This document shows positions 27,646 through 37,005 of a stretch of 64,000 nucleotides of DNA, in pieces; the first letter of the stretch is position 1; every line of letters begins with the position of its first letter. The stretch is from assembly GCF_000377205.1 (NCBI RefSeq), contig NZ_KB897906.1, forward strand, positions 420,659 to 484,658, written 5' to 3'. The notes under the pieces are model-generated. The model made no database searches. It was not told the origin of the DNA and saw nothing but the letters and a program-made list of their open reading frames with translations. This DNA is from Thioalkalivibrio sp. ALJ3. GTDB lineage: Bacteria; Pseudomonadota; Gammaproteobacteria; Ectothiorhodospirales; Ectothiorhodospiraceae. The position numbers and the translations under genes are program-made.

Positions 27646-28377
27646 ATGACCCGCACTGCTTCCCTGCGTCCCCTCCTCGCATGCCTCTGGCTCGGTGCCT
27701 GGCTGCTACTGCCGGCCGTCGCCATGGCGGATGGCAACACGACACTGACGCTTTCCGGCCACGCCGAGCGGCAGGTGGAAAACGACCGCATGACGGTACA
27801 GATGCAGGCCCAGGCCCGGGCGCCGGACGCACGCGACGCCGCCGCAACAGTCAATCGCCGTATGGAACAGGCCCTGGCTCGGGCAGAGGAGTATGACGCG
27901 GTCGAGGCCTCGACCCGCAGCTACACGACACAGGCCATCCATGACCGCAAGGAACCCGGCCAGATCACTGCCTGGGAGGTCCAGCAGACCCTGGAGCTGG
28001 TGAGCGATGATTTCGAAGGCCTCACCGAACTGGTGGGGGTCCTCCAGGGAGACGAACTAACCGTCGGGCAGATTCGCTTTTCCCTCAGCCGCGAGAAACA
28101 ACAGGAGCACCGTGAGGCGTTGCTCGAGGCTGCCATGGAGGACTGGAAGGAACAGGCACGCGCGATCGCACGCTCACTGGGGGCCACTCACTTGCGCCCG
28201 GTGGAAATCGAGCTCGTCGACAGCGGCTATGACCGCCCGCAGCCGATGATGGCCATGCGTGCGATGGAGGAATCCGTCAGCCAGCCTGCACTGGAGGCCG
28301 GGACCTCCACGGTATCTGTCACCGTCCGGGCCAAAGTCGAGGCCTTGGGAGGCGAGACGCTGCGCGTCGTCCCGTAA
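27646..28377 (+). CDS. Exported SIMPL-domain (DUF541) protein
   Basis: 243 residues. A signal peptide occupies about 1-28 (LACLWLGAWLLLPAVAMA). The mature part is a SIMPL domain: TLTLSGHAERQVENDRMTVQ, then the pairing YTTQAIHDRKEPGQITAWEVQQ and a C-terminal TVSVTVRAKVEAL. SIMPL/YggE proteins are periplasmic or envelope-linked and are associated with oxidative stress. Its place 20 bp behind egtB suggests co-transcription. The molecular function is unknown. Confidence 0.85.
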   Translation: MTRTASLRPLLACLWLGAWLLLPAVAMADGNTTLTLSGHAERQVENDRMTVQMQAQARAPDARDAAATVNRRMEQALARAEEYDAVEASTRSYTTQAIHDRKEPGQITAWEVQQTLELVSDDFEGLTELVGVLQGDELTVGQIRFSLSREKQQEHREALLEAAMEDWKEQARAIARSLGATHLRPVEIELVDSGYDRPQPMMAMRAMEESVSQPALEAGTSTVSVTVRAKVEALGGETLRVVP

Positions 28378-28395
28378 GCGGTCTGCACCCGCTCA

Positions 28396-29082
28396 CTACC
28401 GCGCGAGATGCAGGGCCAGTTCCCCTTCGCGCACATCGATACTCTCGATCCCGGCACGAAGGTGCTGGAAGGGCTCCAGCGCCAGCAGGTCCTCGTCTTT
28501 CAGGCCACCCAGCCATGCATCCGGCAGAGGGATGCCGGCGACGGACACGCCGACGAGTCGCGCCTGCAATTCTTCGCCCTCGGTCTCGAAGCGCACACCG
28601 GAGCGCACGTTCAGCACACGCCCGCCCATGAGCGGCACGTCCGCCGGTACGTCGATGCGCACGCGCGTGCTCACCTGCCCCGGTGTCAGGCGGACCGCCA
28701 CCCGGCCGGCCAGGTCCGGATCGCGCGCGATCAGGGCATTCAACTCGCGCTCGCTGAACTGAACGATCCGGGCCTCGTCGGTTTCCTCGTAGAGCTCGGG
28801 GATCAGCGGCTCCGCGTCGGCTTCGAGATCAATAATCGGCTCACTGGGGGCCTGATCGGGGCGCGGCGCGTCGGGTGCGGAGATCGCCTGCAGCTTGGCC
28901 TCGAGCTCCACCTGCTCCTGCTCGCTCAGGATCACGGGTTTCGGCTCGCCGGACTGCAACATGACCACACCCCAGAACCCGGCCCAGATGACCGCGAGCA
29001 CCAGCAGGACGATCAGATAGCGCGGGGGCCGCCCGGTGGAGCGGTACTGGATCGGGGCGGAGGGTTCCTGGGATTTGGCCAT
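28396..29082 (-). CDS. Unknown single-pass membrane protein
   Basis: 228 residues. One N-terminal membrane segment (about 22-44, LIVLLVLAVIWAGFWGVVML) is followed by an acidic Pro-rich linker and a strand-rich C-terminal domain (about 100-228), with FSERELNALIARDPDLAG and VRIDVPADVPLMGGRVLNV. The layout is that of an inner-membrane protein with a periplasmic domain reminiscent of lipid-binding-type (AsmA/DUF2140-like) strands. I cannot name the family. It converges with the SIMPL gene (18 bp) and lies downstream of flgL, with a gap of 84 bp. Confidence 0.7.
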   Translation of the reverse strand: MAKSQEPSAPIQYRSTGRPPRYLIVLLVLAVIWAGFWGVVMLQSGEPKPVILSEQEQVELEAKLQAISAPDAPRPDQAPSEPIIDLEADAEPLIPELYEETDEARIVQFSERELNALIARDPDLAGRVAVRLTPGQVSTRVRIDVPADVPLMGGRVLNVRSGVRFETEGEELQARLVGVSVAGIPLPDAWLGGLKDEDLLALEPFQHLRAGIESIDVREGELALHLAR

Positions 29083-29166
29083 TACTAGGTCCCGTCCTTG
29101 CTGGACGCATCATGGGGATCGCAATATGGTCGCACAGACGCCCACGCGTGTGCGCAGGCGCGCTCG

Positions 29167-30417
29167 CTAGATAAAGTCGAACAGCGAGAGGCGGTTGACC
29201 TGCGTATAGGTCTGCTGGGCCGCCTGAAGTGCCACCTGCTGCTGGTTGAACCGGCTGATTGCCTCGGCGTAGTCCAGATCGCGAATCTGCGAGACGGCGC
29301 TTTCCAGATCCAGCAAGCGATCTTCGTTCAGCTCCTTCTGCTGATCGAACGCCTTCAGCTTGCCCCCCAGGTCGGCGCGCTGGTCGCTGAAATTTCCGAG
29401 TATGGCATCCAGATTGGCCAGGGCCGTATTGGTGGCACTGGCCAGATCGGCCCGGGCGCTGGCGGAATCGCCACTGCGCTCCAGCGCATCGATGATGCGG
29501 TCCAGGGTTTCGAACACGCTTGCGTTCTCCGCCGGCCGCGAGACCACCGCGTCGCCCGGCTCGGGCGTACCACTGATAGTGACGCTGCGTCCGGCGAACT
29601 CGATTGACTCGCGCGGCACGTAGGGATACTGAACCGGGTCGCCCTCTGCGTCTTCTTCCAGCGAAACGACGTCGCCGTCATCGTTGACGTACGTAATGGT
29701 GTAGACCAGATCGCCATCTTCGTTCTCGTCGAAGGCGATGGTGTACTCGCGATCATCCAGCTCGGAAACGCTGGTGACACCGGTTTTCTCCAGGACCATG
29801 GACCCATTGTTCTGGACGACCCCGGCCCCGACACGGCCGTCGTTCTCCGGGATATCCATGAACACGGCCGCACCATCGTGGCCCACCGCAATCTTGCGAT
29901 CGGCCGAAACGGCGACCTCGCGCACACTGCCCGCGCCGGATGCACCTTCGTAGCGGATATTGCCTTCGCCATCCTGCCGGAAGGGCTGATTCTGGGACTT
30001 GGTACCGGCAAAGATGTATTCGCCATTGGGGTCTTTGGTATTGGCCATATCCAGCAGCCCGTCACGAATCTGCCGCAACTCGTCCGCCAGATACCCACGC
30101 GTCTCGCGCGTCTGGCTGTCGTTGTTGCCGGTGACCACCAACTCACGTGCCCGCTGCAGGGAATCGGTACCCTGCTGCAGCAGCGACTCCTGCTGCTGCA
30201 TGCGCGGCTGCGTGTTATCCATGTTGCGCTGGAACTGCTTGGTCGCCTTGATGATGCGTTCGAACTGATTGATCTGGGTGGTCCCGCTGGGGTCGTCCGA
30301 TGGCGACAGGATGCGCTTGCCAGAGCCCAGCTGCAGCGAGGTACGGCTAAGCTCGCCCTGGCCCGCCTGGATCTGGTTAATGCCGCTCTGGAAGATCTGG
30401 GTCGTGGAGATACGCAT
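29167..30417 (-). CDS. flgL: Flagellar hook-filament junction protein FlgL
   Basis: 416 residues with flagellin-type ends: MRISTTQIFQSGINQIQ at the N-terminus, and a C-terminal helix AEAISRFNQQQVALQAAQQTYTQ... ending in LSLFDFI. It is the second junction protein (HAP3) between hook and filament and is exported by the flagellar type III system. The variable middle (about 160-290) is acidic, as in salt-adapted organisms. It is the last gene of the flgB-L operon. Confidence 0.95.
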   Translation of the reverse strand: MRISTTQIFQSGINQIQAGQGELSRTSLQLGSGKRILSPSDDPSGTTQINQFERIIKATKQFQRNMDNTQPRMQQQESLLQQGTDSLQRARELVVTGNNDSQTRETRGYLADELRQIRDGLLDMANTKDPNGEYIFAGTKSQNQPFRQDGEGNIRYEGASGAGSVREVAVSADRKIAVGHDGAAVFMDIPENDGRVGAGVVQNNGSMVLEKTGVTSVSELDDREYTIAFDENEDGDLVYTITYVNDDGDVVSLEEDAEGDPVQYPYVPRESIEFAGRSVTISGTPEPGDAVVSRPAENASVFETLDRIIDALERSGDSASARADLASATNTALANLDAILGNFSDQRADLGGKLKAFDQQKELNEDRLLDLESAVSQIRDLDYAEAISRFNQQQVALQAAQQTYTQVNRLSLFDFI

Positions 30418-30443
30418 CGGGGTTCCCTCGAATTGCCAGCTGC

Positions 30444-32366
30444 CTAGCGGCGGAACGCGCCCAGCAGGCTGTCGAACAGCGAGTTGCTGACCTGGATCAC
30501 CTGGGCGGCGGCCTGATAGGCCTGCTGGTAGCGGATCAGGTCGGCGGCCTCTTCATCCAGATTCACGCCCGAGATCGACTCGCGCTGGGCCTTGGCCTGC
30601 TCCAGCTGCGCATTCGCGGAGTCCAGCGCCACATTGGCCTGTCGCGTGCGCGTGCCGACGTTCGCGATCAGGCTGTTGTAGGCGTCGCCAAAGCCCGGGA
30701 CGCGGCGCTCACCATTTTCCGTCTGGATCGTTCGGGTTTCGGACAGATCGGCCATTTCGAGCATGTTGCGGTTGTCGCCGGGCCGGTCACGGTCGAGTTC
30801 GACAACGAACTCGTCGCCCTCCTGGGGCTCCCCGGCGAGCGTGAGCTCCCAGCCGTCCATCTCGATGACCGTCGGGCCGTCATCCGCCACCGCGAACTGC
30901 TCGCCGTTGACCTCGTAGTACAGGTCGCCGTCGTCCTCCACCACCGTGACGGTCAGCGGCTCATCCAGAACGGCGGGATCGAAATCGTCGCCCGTGACCT
31001 GGATTCCCTCGATTACTGCGTCGCCTTCATTCCCGTCGACAGCGGATGCCTGCAGGGTGACCCCCGCGGCCGCGATACCCGAGGGATCATCGAGAACGAC
31101 TTCGAGGTCACGCGCGCCATATCGCGTCGGCTGGATCAGCCAGTTGTCTCCCGCCTCGGCGTCGTCCAGCCCGCTTACATCCACAACCAGACCGTCCGCC
31201 TCAAGCGTATCCCCGTCCTCCGGATCCAGTTCCGCGACGACCTGGTTATTGGACAAACGCACCAGCTGGAAGTCGCCATCGTCGTTGACCCTCAGTCGGT
31301 AGTCCGAGGTGGTCAAGGCGTTGACGTCACCAAAACCGACCGTGGGCACATCGCTGGTGCTGTTACTGGAGCGGCCCCAGACTGTCGGTTCCGCAATCCC
31401 GAAGATGTCACCTCCAATCTGGCCGTCGGCATCGAGCCCCTTGGCATTCTGGTCGTTAAAGGCCTGGCCGAGCTGGGTGGCAATCTGGCCGAGCGAATTC
31501 TGCGCGGTGTCAATTACCGAGTCGCGAATCTCCAGCAGCCCCCCGAGCTCGCCCCCCTGCAGGAAACGGGTGATGTTGGCCACGCTACCACCCGACTGGA
31601 GCCCAACCTCCACCCTGCCGGGGTCGCCGGAGAAGGAATCGGCCACCAGCGACTGGTTGTTTCCGCCCAGCACCAGCGCCTGACCATTACCGATGAAGAC
31701 ATTCAGCGCACCATCGTCCTGCTCGACCGTCGTGACGTCGATCTTCTCCGCCAGCTGGTTCAGCACACGATCGCGCTGGTCCAGCAGATCGTTCGGTGTA
31801 CCTTGAGTGCTCTTGGAGACGATCTCGCGGTTGAGTCCGGCCAGCGACTCGGCGAGCTGGTTGATCTCCTTGACGTTGGTCTCGATCTGCCCATTCAGGA
31901 TGCGGCGCTGTTCCTCCAGACGCCCGTTGATGGCCTTGAAGCGTTCAGCCAGGGATTCCGCCTCGGTGAGAAAGACCGTGCGTGCGGCATTGGAGGTCGG
32001 ATCATTGGCCACGTCGGAAGCCGCATCGAAGAAATCCTGCAGCACCGGCGCGAGGCCACTGGCCTCGTCCGCCAGGAGGCTGTCGATACGCTTGGCCAGA
32101 TCCGCCTTCGCCTGGGCGTTGGACTGCTCGGAGATGCTCGTACGCAACTGGGTGTTGACGAAGTCATCCGAGATTCGACGAATGGCATCCACGCCCACAC
32201 CCTGGCCCTGATAGGAACCACCCAGGAACTGCGGGCTCAGGTTGCCCAGTTCGGTGCGCTGACGGCTGTAGCCCTCGGTCGCGGAGTTGGCAATGTTGTT
32301 GCTGGTCGTGCCGATCGCACGCTGAAACGCCAGCAGTGCAGAGGTCCCAATACCGGAGACGCTCAT
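30444..32366 (-). CDS. flgK: Flagellar hook-associated protein FlgK
   Basis: 640 residues, HAP1. The N-terminal SALLAFQRAIGTTSNNIANS and C-terminal INLIRYQQAYQAAAQVIQ-type helices (here ADLIRYQQAYQAAAQVIQ) form the coiled rod shared by axial proteins. The middle (about 330-560) is long and strongly acidic. It sits between the hook and FlgL. The gap to flgL is 26 bp and to flgJ 56 bp. Confidence 0.95.
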   Translation of the reverse strand: MSVSGIGTSALLAFQRAIGTTSNNIANSATEGYSRQRTELGNLSPQFLGGSYQGQGVGVDAIRRISDDFVNTQLRTSISEQSNAQAKADLAKRIDSLLADEASGLAPVLQDFFDAASDVANDPTSNAARTVFLTEAESLAERFKAINGRLEEQRRILNGQIETNVKEINQLAESLAGLNREIVSKSTQGTPNDLLDQRDRVLNQLAEKIDVTTVEQDDGALNVFIGNGQALVLGGNNQSLVADSFSGDPGRVEVGLQSGGSVANITRFLQGGELGGLLEIRDSVIDTAQNSLGQIATQLGQAFNDQNAKGLDADGQIGGDIFGIAEPTVWGRSSNSTSDVPTVGFGDVNALTTSDYRLRVNDDGDFQLVRLSNNQVVAELDPEDGDTLEADGLVVDVSGLDDAEAGDNWLIQPTRYGARDLEVVLDDPSGIAAAGVTLQASAVDGNEGDAVIEGIQVTGDDFDPAVLDEPLTVTVVEDDGDLYYEVNGEQFAVADDGPTVIEMDGWELTLAGEPQEGDEFVVELDRDRPGDNRNMLEMADLSETRTIQTENGERRVPGFGDAYNSLIANVGTRTRQANVALDSANAQLEQAKAQRESISGVNLDEEAADLIRYQQAYQAAAQVIQVSNSLFDSLLGAFRR

Positions 32367-32422
32367 ACCCGGCCCCTCCCGGTCAGGCTCACCCAGCTGG
32401 ATTTACGTGTCTGCGACATGGT

Positions 32423-33478
32423 CTACCCCTCGTCTCGGGTAACGGCCGGCTCGGCCAATGCTTGAGTCGGTGCGGAATTCACGTAGCCCGACAACTGTTC
32501 GCGCACCCGCAGCACCTTGTCCGCATAGGCGGGATCGGTCGCGTAGCCGGCGGCCTGCAACTCGCGGATGTACTGGACATCGTCGCCAGCCTGCAGAGCA
32601 CGGTGATAGCGCGGGTTATTACGAATGAAATCGACATAGTCGGCGAAGGAATCCGCCGGGTCGGCATAGGCCCGGAAACGCGCCTGCTCGCGCTGGGCCA
32701 CGCCATCGCGGTATTCCAGGGTGCCCACGGCGACCTGATCACCATCCCAGCGGGAATCGGCCTTGATCCCGAACAGGTTGAAGGTCGGCTGGCCGTTGTC
32801 GCGCGAGGGCACGTGGCGGCCCCAGCCCGTCTCCAGCGCACTTTGCGCCAGCAAAATTCCGGGCTCCACGCCCAGGTCGGCGGCCGCTTCCCGCGCCAGG
32901 GGTTCCAGGGTCGCGACAAACTCCGACGGGTCGCGTGGCGGCCAGTCGATCGCCAGCGGACCCGCCTCGCCGCCCAGCCGCCGGAATCCACCGGCCTGCG
33001 CCCCGGGATCATCCCGCACAGGTCGCATGGGCGCGACCGGTTCGAGCTCGCGTTGCTCGTCGGAAAAACGCCGAAAGTCCAGATCACCCCGGCGTTGCGG
33101 GAGGTCCAGGGCCGCCAGGCGCTCGGGATCCCGAAGGGTCTGTCCGTCCTGCGGCTGACTCTGCTGCGACAGCTGCTGCATCAGCACTTCGCGCAGGCCG
33201 ATCCCGTCGCCCTGACTCATGGCCTTGGCGAATTCCTGATCCTGCATCTCGAGGTACATCTTGCTCTGTTCATTGTCGAACAGCCCATCGCCCAGCGAGG
33301 CCTCGCGCATCTGCTTGAGCATCTGGCCGATCAGCATCGCCTCGAACTCGCGCGCGACTGCCTCCAGCGCCTCGTCTCCCCCCGCCTGGGCCGCACGCCC
33401 GAGGTCACGCAGGCCGCTCGGATCACTGGCCAGCGCCGAGCGTGCCTGCATGGAGAGATCATGGCCGGAGGAGATCAT
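32423..33478 (-). CDS. flgJ: Flagellar rod-assembly muramidase FlgJ
   Basis: 351 residues, two domains. The N-terminal rod-binding part (about 25-110) contains VAREFEAMLIGQMLKQMRE. The C-terminal glucosaminidase domain (about 185-335) has EPGILLAQSALETGWGRHV with the catalytic Glu, then NLFGIKADSRWDGDQV and YRDGVAQREQARFRAY. It opens the peptidoglycan for the rod in the periplasm. Its ATG overlaps the flgI stop by one base (TGATG). Confidence 0.95.
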   Translation of the reverse strand: MISSGHDLSMQARSALASDPSGLRDLGRAAQAGGDEALEAVAREFEAMLIGQMLKQMREASLGDGLFDNEQSKMYLEMQDQEFAKAMSQGDGIGLREVLMQQLSQQSQPQDGQTLRDPERLAALDLPQRRGDLDFRRFSDEQRELEPVAPMRPVRDDPGAQAGGFRRLGGEAGPLAIDWPPRDPSEFVATLEPLAREAAADLGVEPGILLAQSALETGWGRHVPSRDNGQPTFNLFGIKADSRWDGDQVAVGTLEYRDGVAQREQARFRAYADPADSFADYVDFIRNNPRYHRALQAGDDVQYIRELQAAGYATDPAYADKVLRVREQLSGYVNSAPTQALAEPAVTRDEG

Positions 33479-34683
33479 CAGATGACCACCAGCTCCGCGC
33501 GCAGGGCGCCCGCCTCGCGCAGTGCCTCGAGGATGGCCACCAGATCACCCGGAGCCGCCCCCACGTTGTTCACCGCGCGCACGATCTCGTCCAGCGAGGT
33601 GCCGGGGTCGAACAGGAACATGGTGCTGTCATCCTGCTGGATGGCGATGTCGGTCTGCGGCTGCACTGCGGTCTCGCCCTCGGCAAAGGGCATCGGCTGC
33701 ACCACCTGTGGTGCCTCGCTGATGGTGACGGTCAGGCTGCCATGGGAGACCGCTGCCGGGGTCACCTGCACGCTCGAGCCAATCACCACAGTCCCGGTGC
33801 GCGAGTTCACGATTACCCGGGCCGGGGGTGCCCCACGTTCGATGGGCAGGTTCTCCAGTTCCGCAACGAAACCCACCCGCTGATCCGGGTTCTGGGGTGC
33901 ACGCACACGCACCGAAGAGCCGTCCAGCGCATGAGCCACACCGGGCCCGAAGGTATCGTTGACCGTCTCCACCAGGCGGTTGGCTGTCGTAAAGTCCGGA
34001 CGGTTCAGGTTCAGGGTCACATGGTCGCCCTGGGCAAAGGCAGTCGGCACCTCGCGCTCCACCGTCGCGCCGTTCGGTATACGCCCCACGCTGGGAACGT
34101 TCACGGTGATGCGTGACCCGTCCTGCCCCTCCGCACCGAAGCCGCCCACGATCAGGTTGCCCTGGGCGATGCTGTAGGTCTGACCGTCCGCACCCTTCAG
34201 CGGCGTCATCAGCAGGGTCCCGCCCCTCAGGCTGGTCGCGTTCCCCATCGAGGAGACGGTCACATCGATGCGCTGACCGGGCTTGGAGAACGGGGGCAGG
34301 TCGGCCGTGACCATGACGGCCGCGACATTGCGCAGCTGCGGGTTGCCGGCGTCCGGGGTCAGGCCCAGCTGCCCGAGCATGTTGTTGAGGCTCTGGATGG
34401 TGAACGGCGTCTGCGTGGTCTGGTCACCTGTGCCGTCCAGCCCCACGACCAGGCCATAGCCCACCAACTGGTTCTCGCGCACGCCGAACACACTGGCCAC
34501 ATCCTTGACCCGCTCGGTGTAGGTGCGCTCCTGCATTGCCGCCTGTTGCTGGATCGCTGTCTGGGCCTGCGCGCCGGCAATCCCGCCTAGCAGCAGCCCC
34601 ATGGCGGCAATCAAGCCGGGGAGCGCACGGCCTGCGTGGCGACGCCTGCTGTACCGATCCGTCTTGTACCCTGTTCGCTGCAT
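33478..34683 (-). CDS. flgI: Flagellar P-ring protein FlgI
   Basis: 401 residues from the ATG at 34683, preceded by GGGAGA; the longer frame from 34710 would overlap flgH. A signal peptide ([20 protein letters not shown], cleavage near residue 42) precedes the classic mature start [19 protein letters not shown]. It is highly conserved throughout ([20 protein letters not shown]-type ends). It forms the periplasmic ring around the rod. Confidence 0.95.
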   Translation of the reverse strand: MQRTGYKTDRYSRRRHAGRALPGLIAAMGLLLGGIAGAQAQTAIQQQAAMQERTYTERVKDVASVFGVRENQLVGYGLVVGLDGTGDQTTQTPFTIQSLNNMLGQLGLTPDAGNPQLRNVAAVMVTADLPPFSKPGQRIDVTVSSMGNATSLRGGTLLMTPLKGADGQTYSIAQGNLIVGGFGAEGQDGSRITVNVPSVGRIPNGATVEREVPTAFAQGDHVTLNLNRPDFTTANRLVETVNDTFGPGVAHALDGSSVRVRAPQNPDQRVGFVAELENLPIERGAPPARVIVNSRTGTVVIGSSVQVTPAAVSHGSLTVTISEAPQVVQPMPFAEGETAVQPQTDIAIQQDDSTMFLFDPGTSLDEIVRAVNNVGAAPGDLVAILEALREAGALRAELVVI

Positions 34684-34697
34684 CTCGGCTCTCCCGC

Positions 34698-35396
34698 TCA
34701 GAACGGCCACCAGGGGCTATTGAAGAAGCGGGTGATCCACCCGGGCGTGTTGCTGTCGGCCAGCATCCCGGTGCCGCCATAATAGACACGCGCATTGGCC
34801 ACCTGCGTCGACAGGACGGTGTTGTTTGTAGTCACGTCCACCGGGCGCACGATCCCGCGAAAGCGCACATATTCCTCGCCCTGGTTGATACCCAGCCACT
34901 TCTCGCCCTGCACCACGAGATTGCCGTTCGGCAGCACCTCGGCCACGGTCACGGTGATCTCGCCATCCAGCTGATTGCTCTGGGACGAGTCGCCGGAGCC
35001 GTCAAAGTCCCGGCTGCTGGTATTGCTGGCGCCGAACAACGGCCGGCCACGGTGAGTCGCCTGGCCACCAAAGGCCTGCAGGTTGCCGAGATCCAGATTC
35101 GAGTCCTTCTGCGTAGAGGTCGACGCGGACTTTTGGGCCTGGGTGCTCTCGGCCAGAATCACCGTCAGAATGTCGCCCACCTGGCGTGCCTTGTAGTCCT
35201 CGAACAGGCCCTGGGGCTGAGCGACCTGGAAGATTCCCCCGTTGTTCTGGGCCTGTGGCACCGGTTGCGGCGGCATCACGGGGTTGTAGTCCGGATTGTC
35301 CCCGGGCATCGTCGGCTGGGTGGCAGCGCAGGCGGACAGTACCACCACGGCCGCCAGGCCCAGGATCGGTCGCATCAGGGTCTCAAGGCGGTTCAT
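34698..35396 (-). CDS. flgH: Flagellar L-ring lipoprotein FlgH
   Basis: 232 residues. The lipobox [10 protein letters not shown] gives a lipidated Cys at about residue 23. The mature protein contains [19 protein letters not shown] and the C-terminal [21 protein letters not shown] typical of FlgH. It forms the outer-membrane ring. It lies 4 bp after flgG and 14 bp before flgI. Confidence 0.95.
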   Translation of the reverse strand: MNRLETLMRPILGLAAVVVLSACAATQPTMPGDNPDYNPVMPPQPVPQAQNNGGIFQVAQPQGLFEDYKARQVGDILTVILAESTQAQKSASTSTQKDSNLDLGNLQAFGGQATHRGRPLFGASNTSSRDFDGSGDSSQSNQLDGEITVTVAEVLPNGNLVVQGEKWLGINQGEEYVRFRGIVRPVDVTTNNTVLSTQVANARVYYGGTGMLADSNTPGWITRFFNSPWWPF

Positions 35397-35400
35397 GGCG

Positions 35401-36189
35401 TTACCCGATCGTCTGATTGACGAACTGCAGCGACTGGTCGGCTGCGGAGATCGCCTTGGAGTTGACCTCGTAGGCGCGCTGGGTCTCGATCATGTTCACC
35501 AGCTCCTCGGCGATATTCACGTTCGAGGTCTCCAGCGAGCCCTGCACCAGGGTGCCGGTGCCGTTCAGGCCAGGCTGGGCCTGCTGGGCCACGCCGGAGG
35601 CGGCCGTCTCCTGGAACAGGTTCTCGCCGATCGCCTGCAGCCCCGCCGGATTCACGAAGTCCGCGAGCTGGATGTTCCCCAGTTCCACCGGATCGGCCTG
35701 CCCCGGAATTTGTGCAGTGACGGTCCCGTCCTTGCCAATCGCCAGCGACTGGGTGTCCTGCGGCACGAACAGGCCCGGCTGCAGCGGATAGCCATTGGAC
35801 ATCACCACCTCGCCATCGGCATTGAGCTGGAAGCTGCCGTCACGCGTGTAGCCAATGTCCCCATTGGGCATCAGGACCTGGAAGAAGCCACGGCCCTCGA
35901 TCGCGACATCCAGCGAATTGTCGGTCTGTTGCAGGTTGCCCTGGGTAAACATCTTCTCGGTGGACACGGCGCGCACGCCGGTACCGATCTGCAGCCCCGA
36001 GGGCAATTGCTGATCCTGGGTGGCCTGCGCGCCTGGCTGACGCACGGTCTGGTAGATCAGATCCTCGAACACCGCGCGGTCCTTCTTGAAACCGGTGGTG
36101 TTCACGTTGGCCAGGTTGTTCGAGACCGTCGACATGCGCGTGTGCTGCGCGTCGAGGCCGGTCTTGGCAATCCACAGTGCCTGGTTCAT
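35401..36189 (-). CDS. flgG: Flagellar distal rod protein FlgG
   Basis: 262 residues, the usual FlgG length. The N-terminal motif is MNQALWIAKTGLDAQ..., then VSNNLANVNTTGFKKDRA. The middle contains GRGFFQVLMPNGDIGYTRDG. The C-terminal ELVNMIETQRAYEVNSKAI and AADQSLQFVNQT complete the pattern. It builds the distal rod. Confidence 0.96.
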   Translation of the reverse strand: MNQALWIAKTGLDAQHTRMSTVSNNLANVNTTGFKKDRAVFEDLIYQTVRQPGAQATQDQQLPSGLQIGTGVRAVSTEKMFTQGNLQQTDNSLDVAIEGRGFFQVLMPNGDIGYTRDGSFQLNADGEVVMSNGYPLQPGLFVPQDTQSLAIGKDGTVTAQIPGQADPVELGNIQLADFVNPAGLQAIGENLFQETAASGVAQQAQPGLNGTGTLVQGSLETSNVNIAEELVNMIETQRAYEVNSKAISAADQSLQFVNQTIG

Positions 36190-36235
36190 GGTGTTCTCCT
36201 GTTATCTCTAAAGGGCGGCGCCAGCCAGTGCTGCG

Positions 36236-36976
36236 CTAGCCGATACCCAGCAGCCGATTGCTGCTTTGTTCCAGCGTGTTGGCGCTGTCCATCATCTTCA
36301 CCTGCATCTCGAAGTGGCGGGACAGCTCGATCATCCGCGTCAGCGCCTCGACGGTATTCACGTTGCTGCCCTCGAGCATGCCCGAGACCACCCGCACTTC
36401 GGCATCCGGCGGCGCCTCGCTGCCATCGGCCATGCGGAACAGGCCGTCATCACCCCGTTCCAGCTCGCTCACTTCGGGATTCACCAGCCGAATACGCTCG
36501 ATCGCAGCCAGCGCCTCCGGCCCCACGCCCTGCGGGCGGACGCTGATGGTGCCATCCGTGCCGATCTCGATCTTCTCCGCCGGCGGGATCGCGATCGGGC
36601 CGCCATCCCCCAGGACCTGGTGCCCTTGCGCCGTTCGCAAGAGCCCGAAGGCATCCACATGCAGGGAGCCCGCGCGGGTGTACCCTTCCTCCCCGTTCGG
36701 CCCCTGCACCGCGATGAAGCCCCGATCCTCGATCGCGATATCCAGATCACGCCCGGTGCTTTGCATCTGGCCCTTGGAGAAGTCCGTGCCATCGGTGCCC
36801 AGCTGTGCATAGTCGCGCGAGGCGAACACCGGCCCGCGTACAGGGACGGTATTGGCATTGGCCAGAGCCTGGCGAAAGCCGTCGGTATTGGCATTCGCCA
36901 GGTTGTGGTTGTTGACTGCCTGCGCGTGCATGGTCTCCTTCGCGCCGGACATCGCGATGTAGAGGAATCGATCCAT
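36236..36976 (-). CDS. flgF: Flagellar proximal rod protein FlgF
   Basis: 246 residues. It starts MDRFLYIAMSGAKETMHAQ, followed by NNHNLANANTDGFRQ. It has EDRGFIAVQGPNGEEGYTRAG in the middle and ALTRMIELSRHFEMQVKMM at the C-terminus. Rod protein, placed in the usual order flgE-flgF-flgG. Confidence 0.95.
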   Translation of the reverse strand: MDRFLYIAMSGAKETMHAQAVNNHNLANANTDGFRQALANANTVPVRGPVFASRDYAQLGTDGTDFSKGQMQSTGRDLDIAIEDRGFIAVQGPNGEEGYTRAGSLHVDAFGLLRTAQGHQVLGDGGPIAIPPAEKIEIGTDGTISVRPQGVGPEALAAIERIRLVNPEVSELERGDDGLFRMADGSEAPPDAEVRVVSGMLEGSNVNTVEALTRMIELSRHFEMQVKMMDSANTLEQSSNRLLGIG

Positions 36977-37005
36977 GCCTGTGCCCTCGTGTCCCTGTCC
37001 CTGAC

